A stretch of DNA of 64,000 bases, taken from positions 62,001-126,000 of the forward strand of contig NW_025954983.1 in assembly GCF_022376445.1 (NCBI RefSeq). The letters are read 5' to 3'. The DNA comes from Fomitopsis serialis. Lineage: Eukaryota > Basidiomycota > Agaricomycetes > Polyporales > Fomitopsidaceae. The notes under the pieces were generated by a model that was given only the letters and a program-made list of their open reading frames with translations, did no database searches and was not told the origin of the DNA. How positions within the stretch are numbered: the first letter of the stretch is position 1; each line of letters begins with the position of its first letter. The translations under genes were made by a program, and so were the position numbers. Below, piece by piece: positions 51,869 to 61,452 of the stretch.

Positions 51869-53788
51869 TCAATCCTCGAGGTTCATCTGCTCCCCGGCGA
51901 GCTCTTGGTGGATGTGCTTGTGGGCCCAATCGATAGCGTACACCGATGCCTTCAAGAATTTCTTGTGCGAGTACTTCTCGCAGACATGTTGCGTGGTGAA
52001 CCCGTTCTCGACGAGCTTATCCAAGAGCATGCGGTGCCCAGGTAGAATATGCTCCTCCGTGAAACCAGAGTGGTAGACGAAGGCATCGTTCTAAAATGGG
52101 CGAACAATGAACGTTAGCGAGTCAGAACATCCCAAAGCGGTCACGTGAGACATGGCAGTACGCGTTTAGAGAACAAAAACGTGATGGTGGCGTGTTCCGC
52201 GCCCACCGCAGCGTATATGAGGCCGGACAATGGCAGCATAGGAGAAGTACTCACCCAGTCGCCACCCAACATCCTCCTCGCAGTGTACATGCCAACCGCC
52301 GCGACCAGACTGGGCTTCACTCGCAAGAACCGGTAGTCGAGCAGGGTGACCTCCGTGAGGAACTTGCTCAGTGTGCGGGTCTGGATGTCGTAGTCATCCG
52401 CCTTGCTGATCTTGCGCATCCAGCTGTACGGTGAGCAATAATGGCTAATCTTGAACTCGAGCGTCTGCAGGACTATCCGCTCGCCCTTCAGGATCTCCTC
52501 GCGTGAGTAGCCGTTCTCCGTCATGTAGACGAACTCATCGACGGAGGGCGCGAGGATCTCCTCGTACTTGGCCGCGACGAACATTGCGGTGACACCAACG
52601 AGCTGCAGCTTGAGCACCGAGACGATACGCTTGGTGAGGAACCGGTCAACGATGTTGATCGCGATCCAGAGCGTCTCGGGCAGCATGTGGTAGCGAAGGT
52701 GCACTTGCAACAGCCAGTCTACAAGTGTTTGGCGCATCTGCCAGTTGATCTCCGTCTGGCCTTCCATGTATTCTGGGTTAGGCAAAACATCATCCTGCAG
52801 AAGAAGTCAGCACGAGCAGAACTGCGCGACGCCACAATTGCCGCCCACCTCAAGTTCGTTCATGTAGTCGAAGATGTCCTCGGCATACTCCGAAACCATA
52901 GTCGTGTCAAATTCATCAACGGGCTCCTTGTAGATGTGCTTGATCTGGTCGATCTCCCGCTGGTATCGTAGAGCACGCTCGGTGCTGATCTCTGGCCAAA
53001 CGCGAGGGACCTGCTCAGGCTCTTCCTCAACAGCTTCAGGCTCCATCGCCTCGGCGTTGTGCTCGTCAACCACATAAGCCTCGTCGTCTTCTACCTCGAT
53101 GGCACGCGCTGGGACGCCGTCTTGGTACTCAACATCCATATCGACTTCATCAACGAGGTCGAGGTCGACGTCCTCCTCATGGATGAGGTACTCTTGTGGG
53201 ACGGGAACGGGAACACGATGGGCTACACGGGCAGGGGCAGCATGGGGTCGCTGGACACGAACGGATGATGCGCGGGCATGAGCCACAGTCGGGGCATTGG
53301 GAGCAGCTCGAGTAGAAGCGAGCGGGACCCTCTGTGGGCCATTGGCGAAGGCTGTGGAGGTGCTGCGCTTGATGCCAGCATCGAGGACTTCCTTCTCCTT
53401 TCCGAGGACGTTGAGCTTTGCGTTCTCCTGTCGACGCTATTAGTCATATTCAAGGCAACCATGGCGAGGTAGAGGGGGGCAGAGATTATGAAGGGGCCAC
53501 ATACCTTGCGGTTGACAGCAGTAGTGGTGACCTCGTTGAGAGCTGGACGTTGAAGAGCAGCGGCCTTGGCTGCGTGAGCTTGAGGAATGGCCACACGAGC
53601 GGCACCTCCAGTAATGCTAGAGGATTGGCGGACATGACGACTCATGGCGTTTTCGTCGCCGTTGACTTTTCGTTGAGGTCCGATGCGGTTGCGCATGGGA
53701 AGCTGCAAGTCAAGCGTCCCTCGCTGTCAGCACTGAGGTGACTGGAAGGAGGCGGCTAACGACTCACGCGTACAGAATGGTTGGCCAT
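51869..53788 (-). CDS. G2/mitotic B-type cyclin
   Basis: Exon 1 is 21 nt (53768-53788, MANHSVR). The N-terminal regulatory part has a destruction-box-like RPALNEVTT and a KEN box in NRKENAKLNVL; the K lies at the end of one exon and EN begins the next, across a 77-nt intron (53428-53504). The cyclin box follows: EIDQIKHIYKEPV, EYAEDIFDYMNELE, MRQTLVDWLLQVHLRYHMLP, ETLWIAINIVDRFL, QLVGVTAMFVAAKYEEI, and the cyclin C domain through SHKKFLKASVYAIDW to the stop at 51869-51871. It would activate Cdk1 at mitosis and be degraded by the APC/C through these motifs. Confidence 0.93.
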
Positions 53789-54958
53789 TGAAACGAAGTT
53801 GATCAAGGTGGTTCAAGTTGTCGTCGAGTGGGGACAGCGAGCGGGCCTGGGATCCTGGCTTGCTTGGGGAGCTGTATCGACGGAAGATGGGAAACGAGAA
53901 TAGGAAAGGCCCGACACGCCAGGAGATGGAAGTGGGAAGAAGGGAGAGACACAAGCGTAGGAGACAGAGTCAGCCTATGATGCAGTGACGAGCAGGCCCT
54001 GTTCGAACCGCGATTTCAACTTGGCCTGCGACGCGTCCGCACGTGATGGCCAAACTCTGCCAAAGAACGCGCGTAAGCGCCCTCTGCGCGCCCGTGTGCG
54101 TGACCGCGACGCGTCTGCGGACGCCCATACTGTAAGGGGTGCCCCTATTACCCCGCATTCCTCAGGAGGCTGCAAATCGATGTATTCTGATTCCGCGTCC
54201 TCGATGCTTTCGCGCTGCTTCGTTCAGATATGCATTCCAAGTTTCCCAACTTGAAGTCGCGCGCCCTCTGACGGCGCTCATGTCAGCCACACGAGGCGCG
54301 GTGCCGAGACCAAATCACCCATCTGCGTAACGACCTCGATTATGTATGATACCCGCCAGACAGTGAGACACGAGGCCCCTGGCCCACGCATGTCGGGCGA
54401 CGGCAGGTCCGCCCAGGGTCCGCCTGCGCTGCCCCACATACATGAAACAGTCCGCGGCCATTGGAGCAAATGAGAGTGCGCAAAAGTCGCCGTTGCTGAA
54501 CATTCCTGTCATGATGGCATTTCAATCTTATCGGGGCACGCGTTGCTGCACGAGCGTAAGCGATATACATTCCAAGCTGTTCATCTAACAGTAGAAAGTC
54601 GACGTGAGGGTAGGCAAGACGTTACATTGGGATTCACGGTATGTATTCGGACCGTAACATGATGGCTTATACACGTTTGCGTCATCATGTTAAAAGGGCA
54701 ACGATGGATCACCCGAAGCGTCCTCGTCATGACTCTGTAACACGATAACAGTATACCAGCTTGATGTTGGGTCAGATGGACAGTGGACACGATCACATAC
54801 CCAGCTGCAGTACCGCCATCGTGCAGTGTAGAACACCGTCAGGACTTCGCGAGATTGCTTGGCGAAGTCGCGACGCGGGAAGGCGCAGAGCGTTGACGGC
54901 TTTCCATACTGCTCAGCTACCGTGATTCGCCACCCGTCCCTTCCAAGGGATAGCAGAG
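53789..54958. other. Intergenic, no gene seen
   Basis: About 1.2 kb. The right-to-left cyclin promoter lies at the left side. I see no coding frame with family features. Confidence 0.45.
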
Positions 54959-56298
54959 CTAGCGAGGCCCATCCAAGTCTCTTGTTCTGACCGTGTCCCA
55001 GTGCCGTAGCTTGCCGGCCTCTTTCCAGTCGATGCCGGCCGCAGGTGGAGATGGTTGATTGCCATAGTCCTGCTTCGCGCCTCCGAGCCCAGCTCTGCCT
55101 CGATTACCTTTGACATCAAGAGGCTCGACTAGAGCGACATCGCTGCTGCCCGCACGGCCAAGGCTCTCACCAGGTGACCACCCTTGTTTCATCAACAAGC
55201 GGTGACCAATGTTAGAGTCAGGCAGCGGTGCAGGCGGCGCAGAAATCAAAGGACGGGGAGTTGGAGCAGGAATGCTGACCGGCGGAGCACGAGTGACAGG
55301 AGTCGTGTGAGGGCGACTAGGCGTAGAAACTGGTGCAGCATCAGGATGGCGAGTACGGCGCAGAGCGCTCCTATCCGTATACTGAGACTGGGCAGCAGGA
55401 GTCTGAGGGACGACATGACGAGAGAGCAAGTTCCGTCGGAGGTCATTCAATGCCCTCTTCGGGTCGCGTACCGGGGTTATATAGTCGCTCTCGGCTGACC
55501 TCTCAGCAGCGTCGCGTTTGCGCTTTCTGCTCGCCTCAGCCTGACGGTCCGGGGTACGTTGGTCGATAAGAGGAATCTCGGTCTCAGCAGAAGGAGAACA
55601 TTCTGCGCACGGAGCCTGTTCGTGGGTATGGACGATGAACGTCGTTCCGCCGACAGATAGTGCATCGAGATGCGCCAACCGACGCGGTATGCTCGCCACC
55701 GGGGTGCAGAGAGCCGCGTGCCTCTCTCGTCTGCGGCCGTCACATGAGGAGTAGTCTGACCGTCTGTGGCCGAAGTCGAAGCGTCCGGGCCCCGGTTCGA
55801 CCTAAGGAAGGTGCCATGTTTGGATCCCATGTCGACGACCGCCCATTCACGGCGCCCATGGTCCCAATATATCGTCGCGTGCAGTTTGGATACCTCCATC
55901 TCCTTCAAGCGAATGCGTGGCACCTCGCTACCTGTAGGGGCAGCATCACGACCCAGCTGGGCCTCTGTGTATCCGTCTAGCACGGCCAGGGACTGTCTTT
56001 TCGGGAGGATCGTGCTGCGTTGCACGAGTAGACGCAGGCACGACGTGTCAAGGTGGGCCCGAGGCGGAGGCGAACTCGACGGAGCAGGGCGGAGATACGG
56101 GTTCCCGGAAGCAGTGATAGCAGGCTGGCCTTGGATGGTATCAACTGATATTGACGACTCGGGAGTTGTATCGCCTGGCCATTCAAGCTCGGGCGAATAT
56201 GCCGCCCCGAAAGAATCTGTCTACAGTTGGTAAGTACAATCGTTCAATAATCTCGGTCGGTCGAACGTGCCAGGGTCATTGATTTCGCCTTCCTCCAT
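54959..56298 (-). CDS. AGGF1-like protein with FHA and G-patch domains
   Basis: The FHA part reads LRLLVQRSTILPKRQSLAVL, then EVSKLHATIYWD and VVDMGSKHGTFL, the conserved SxxH and GT(F) features of phosphothreonine-binding FHA domains. The C-terminal G-patch reads IGHRLLMKQGWSPGESLG, then VKGNRGRAGLGG. FHA followed by G-patch matches AGGF1-type proteins, linked to RNA processing. An apparent one-base loss near 55690 shifts the frame between the two. Upstream, TDSFGAAYSPELEWPG is open to 56220 but is preceded by an in-frame TAG. An ATG at 56298 in the same frame would be the start if an intron or error explains that stop, so the N-terminus is uncertain. Confidence 0.75.
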
Positions 56299-56762
56299 GT
56301 GCACGGGGATATTATGTACAGACGAGAAGTTGAAGAACGAGGAGCAGACTTAGAGCAATGAGCCAGGTCGAAGCAGGTGAAGACGGGTGTGTGAGAGACG
56401 CAAGGGTCATCCTGGGTCATCTGACGATCTGCTGTTGCCATCTATTTGTCTCAGCTTCCAGAGTAGGTAAGTATGTTCGAAGACGGTGGCGCGCCTCGTG
56501 TAGCACTCGATCTCATTCACTACTTCTTTGTGGCTTCATCTGACCTTGTACGTACACCATTCGTCAGTGGCGGTATCTGTCGGCCGTAACACAGACAAAA
56601 TTGAACTCAAGATTTTCTTCGTAGAGTACTCCAGTTCGGTGGCGTAACACAACCCCAGGTCCCCAGCAGATTCGGTTGAAGGTGCTGCGGCATTCAGCCA
56701 TTGGCACCCACCAACTGAAGTCCACGCTTTGAGTTCTAGAAGTCAGACCACACGTCACTGCG
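56299..56762. other. Divergent promoter region
   Basis: About 460 bp between the AGGF1-like gene (-) and the XLF-like gene (+). No other feature recognised. Confidence 0.4.
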
Positions 56763-58424
56763 ATGGAGTACTTCTCAGAGGTGCGAATCTCAATTGTGTA
56801 CCGCTTCGGGCTCTTGAACTAGCCAGTAACTCAGGATCACAGCAAATTGCTTCTGAACAAGGAATGGCTTGTCAAGATAGATTCCGAAAAGTCAATTCCA
56901 TACATGCTGGTCAGATACTTCGTTGTGTCGACCACTCCGTTAGCTCACAGCTGGCAGAAATTTTACTCGTCCACGGTGGATCTCTGCTGTTATATTTTGG
57001 TTACAGATACTCAAATGCCTGGGGTGAAGGTATGCTTATCTCCGCCACACACATAGCTTCCGAGCTGACCTTCGTAATGCAAAGTACTGCAGAGCAATCA
57101 ACTCGCGAGACGATGGAGAGATTGCAACCCTCGTCATGCTCCTTCCTTTTCAAACGATCAGGAAGAAGATGAGTGGCGAACTGCAACCGTCGAGCTCCTT
57201 TCGGTGGCACATTCTATCGGGGGTATCGCGGACTTAACATTTGAAGTAGTAAGACGCACTACTCCGTGAGTAATGACGTTTGATTGAGATTCTGTTCTAT
57301 GGTCTCATCCTTACGTCTAGGACTTCGCTTTTGAGCTGGGCAGCGACTCTTACAAGTGGCGGTGGGAGACATGTGCCGTCGGGCCAATTCTATCCGCCCA
57401 AATACTGTCTAAGCATCTCATCATGCCGCTGATCAGCCTCACGCACCTTGCGTTCTCTTCGGCAGACCCGGTTAGTGAACTATCGGAAGCCGATTTGGAG
57501 AAGGTACGTCGATGCCAATCACCACTATCATGTGCCTTCCCTGGCTTATCGACGCGTTCTGAATACCGCCACTCCCAGACAGTTGACAAGGTTGGCAGAA
57601 CCGCCCGACGAACTATCGACACCCACGTCAAGCACGCCATATCTCGACCTCGCGCAGCAACGATGTTGCGTCGTATGACTGCGATGTTCAACTTCTCTCC
57701 TGATCTTCGTCAGTGTGCCTTTCGTCAGTAGCATTCCTCGCTGATGGCTGACCTGTACCTGTCACTATAGCACCGATCCTCTCGGAGGCACCGAAGCCCG
57801 ATCTGCACCTGCCATCTATTCGGCCAAAGTCACGGGCTACTTCCAAAGTACCACAGAGGCTGCTTTCACCAGTCCGAGAGCCCTCGCCGCCTATTATCGT
57901 GCGCATAATCTCCAGGCAGTGGTCAACTTGTGCTGATGTCATGGCTCCCGCGGGCTTACTAGCCGACTTCTCGTGCTATCTCTCCACTTCTCAGGGATCC
58001 ATCAGCGAACCCGCCTATTCGTGTCGCGCAAGGGGTTGATGACTCCGAGACCGAGCCCGAAAGCGATTCGGAAGTGGCTCCGAATGAGCCTGCGCAGAGT
58101 ACCGGCAGGGCAGCAGACGAAGCTCATACAAGGAAACTCCCGAAGAGCTCTAGTCCCGCTAGCTCAAATCCCTTGACACGTGCTAGTCCCAGAGTGTCTC
58201 GTCAGAATTCACCTAGAGGGCGAGGGGGACCATCTGCGGCCGCGGACCAGTCCACCGATGATTCGTCGCCTCCACGCCCACCACCTTCGAAGAAGACGAA
58301 GCGCGTCGAGCCATCGGATGAGGACGACAGCGAGGCTGAGCGTCGGAGACGAGTAGCGCAGATCAAGTCCATTCCTCAACGCGGGGCCAGACAGCCAATC
58401 AAACGAGGAGGAAAGCGGTTCTAA
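56763..58424 (+). CDS. XLF/NHEJ1-like DNA end-joining factor
   Basis: Exon 1 starts at ATG 56763 (MEYFSE, donor after 56780). The head domain follows: LLLNKEWLVKIDSEKSIPYM, STVDLCCYILVTDTQ and a WGE segment reached after a one-base shift near 57018, then EDEWRTATVELLSVAHSIGG and FAFELGSDSYKWRWETCAVG. LSKHLIMPLISLTHLAFSS and a helical SEADLEK..DKVGRTARRT correspond to the XLF stalk. The tail is disordered, acidic then basic, and ends KRGGKRF, resembling the basic-aromatic Ku-binding motif at the XLF C-terminus. XLF bridges XRCC4-ligase IV to Ku at double-strand breaks. The similarity is by fold order and a few motifs, so the identity is probable rather than certain. Confidence 0.68.
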
Positions 58425-61400
58425 GTTAGGTGTGCCACTGCTCGGTATCGATCTATTATACACACCTATGCCTTTGCGGATGTATGGTTACCCCATGAGA
58501 ATGCCATTATCCAGAGTGTGTGGAGCGCGTCAGAATCGGCCTTCTTGAGACTCAGTACATAGGCTGATGCGTTATGATCACAGCGCGTTTTGTAGCCATA
58601 ACTTGGCGTTCGGGGTACAAGTGCATATTCTGACGCGGCTAAGTGTTAACGGTTATGGGGACTCGGTGAGCGAACCCGGCCTACTTACACACGCACGAGA
58701 AAAGCGACTGCATCATGTCTGTAATCGGCGCCGGAGGGGACTGAGGACCAGGCGACATATCACCAGTCTGACTTTGGGGGTGGCATATGCTAGCCGATTC
58801 GGGCGTCAGTTTGTCCGCTGGTGAGGTTTCGGCAGTGAAGTGCTCTGATCCTGCTTTCCCTCCGTTCCGTGCTCGGCCATCCGAGTCGTTGCGTCTGGTC
58901 CGCCGTACTTACTCCCCCGGTCTCCCCGGCGACTTAGCCAGCGGTGCGATGCACCACAAGACCGCGATTGCTGCGAAATCTTCACATATCATAATATACA
59001 GCTACATCCCACTACAGACCATTGCGACATCTTCAGGCTCGGAGAAGACGAGATTGCCCTTTGATTTGAAGTGACAAAACTCTAGTCATGTCACCAGCGT
59101 CTTGTTACCCTGGCTGCCAATGCTGCTTCCTTGCAGTTGTCGCAAGGCTCCTGTATGAGGTTCTGAACGCGACGATGGTCTTGGTATTCCTGTCGTGTAT
59201 CTTCGTGAGCAGCCCGCACTCGGTCAGGAAAGATGGCTTGTTACTCACACTGGGACAACCACAGTTTTGCGCCGTGTGCCTGTGCGCGGAACTCGATTTG
59301 CAGTTGGCTTGATTACAGTCGATCGTGACGCCAGAGTAATACGACACGACGAAATGCTTCGGTAGGTGTTCAGGGCGGGCCATAAACGAGATTGCCTATG
59401 AACAAGAGAGCTCACCCCACATCCCCTGTGCTGGTTACCGAAGCTATGGTCTCAAAGTGAGCGGACTTGACACACATGATATGAAAAGGCACCGACCATT
59501 CCTGGTAGCACATGTTCCGACAGAGGTACGCGGGCTATCGGACCCGAGGGGACGTCACTCTGTAGGAGTCCTCGGCACACGCGTTTGGAGGGATTGGGCG
59601 AGCGCAGTGATCTCTGCTTGCCTTATGTATTCATGGGCAAAGTTATTGATGAGTTGGGTAGCGCACTTACAAGCCGAGCATTGAGTGCGGTTGGCACAAG
59701 ACGCCAATACAATCTGTAAAATGACGGTGGCGTTGCGCGCACCATACCACACATGGTTTGTCTGAGGGCGGCAAGAGTGGACCACGCTAAGGTCTCCCGC
59801 ATTGAGAAACCCGGCTGAGACTGAATACTGACGGTTAGATGTCTCTCCCGGAGATTGCGTCGCGATAAGGATCGCCGCTTGTCCTGGCTCATGGTGGTGC
59901 TCTGGGATTGTCTGTGGTTCTGCTTTGATTCTGCTGGACGCAAACCAGCGCTATCAGCTGATGAGGGTCCGATGACATAGCCTCCACCAATACAGCCCAC
60001 GACACCGTACAAGCAATCTGGACATCATCAGATCGCTCATCTTCAAGACAACGGCATACTTATGTAAATAATGAGAATGAGCAGCATGAAGATACTCTTG
60101 TGCTTGCTCTCGCACATTTGCCTGTTTCCAACGGTAGCAAAGAGCAAAGAGATGCAACGATAGTCTCAGAATGTGGAGACACAGTCAGGGCCGTTAAGAT
60201 TGGCCCACGGCGTTGTAACGGCAGCCCATCGGCCAGACAAGATTTCCGTATAACGATGAGCGCTGATCACTCACCTCGCACTCCGCTCAGTGGTGGTCCC
60301 CGCTGATACTTTTCCATATGGATCGCCCCGACTATCGATGGAATGACCTCTCATTAAATGAGCTGTCTGGGCGAACTCACACTGGATAGTACATGGGAAC
60401 GGCGACGTACCTGAGATGGCGAGAGTGCCCAGGAGAGAGGTTTCGCGGCGGAGAGTCAGAAGTGCCGCTTTGGTGGACTCACACAGCAGTACCACTGCGC
60501 GCACGCGTGGCTCGTTCCGAAGCAAGCTGGCCCTCTTGGCCCTCTCGCGGCAAGGTTTATCAACGCCATGACGCGTGACGGCCCATGTTCGCCGCGTGGC
60601 GCGACGACACAGCCGAGGCCGCGTTGAGCTGGCGTTGAGCGTCGGGAAGTGCACCTCGGGCGGCAGGCAGTGCTGGACGCGCACCTGGCGGCACGCATCG
60701 GTGACGTACGGCGGAAGAGCGGGCGGAGTCACGTCTTCACGAAGTCGAGGCCATGGTCGAGTTATTAGAGCCCTCCCAAGAACGCCTGAGGGCCAGTATA
60801 GCAGGTTAGTTTCAAGACGCACTAGTTCACTGAACTGACATAAAACAATCAGAGGAGTCAGCGCATTTTTGACAGGGAACATCAGACCTACGATAATTTG
60901 GTTTTTGTCCATGTGCGACTCTCAGTCTCCCCAAGAAGTGATAACTTCGCACCGAGTCAATTGTCGCGTATATGTGATTTCAGGCTGCTCATCTTTGGCT
61001 CATCTTAGCAATTCTGGCAGAAGCTTAGCTTGAAGCCCTCACCTAGGAATAATCCGTATTTGTCTCATAAGTCACTAAGAGGAGGCAGATTACTGGCGGA
61101 GGAGCTGAATCTGTCGTGCTGGTCGACTCTGAGTCGACTGCAGAACCGATGCGAGGAACCCAGCGGGACTCCATGAGCCATCCATGAGTCTCCCTCGCAG
61201 GGGCCTGCAGGCGCGGTCCCCGTTGCTGACCAAGAAGAGGAATCGGCTCACCGGCCCGGCCCGGGGATCTTCTCAATATTGGCGCCAAGCATCGAATGGT
61301 GGCTGATCCGAGTCCTTGGCTAAGTTTTGCTCGACCTCGACCTCGCAAATGCACCACTCCGTCATCTGAACAAAGTCCGCCTAGAAGCCACATATATTAT

Positions 61401-61452
61401 CACGGCGAGACGTTATATCTGAAGCAAGAATACAGCATCCTCTTGCACAGCA
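58425..61452. other. Gene-poor region with uncertain minus-strand frames
   Basis: About 3 kb. A minus frame at 60271-60912 (213 codons, starting MDKNQIIVGLMFPVKNALTP) and a Cys-rich minus stretch (59383-59105, DCNQANCKSSSAHRH..NCGC, followed by a GTGAGT donor-like site) could belong to small unknown genes. Neither has a recognisable family or clear exon chain. The DBP6 promoter lies at the right side. Confidence 0.35.

Noticed and set aside
55766..56233. Plus-strand frame with acidic Ser-rich end and a GTAAGT after it
   Set aside because: The opposite strand encodes the conserved FHA region of the AGGF1-like protein over the same bases. The plus frame is a shadow.
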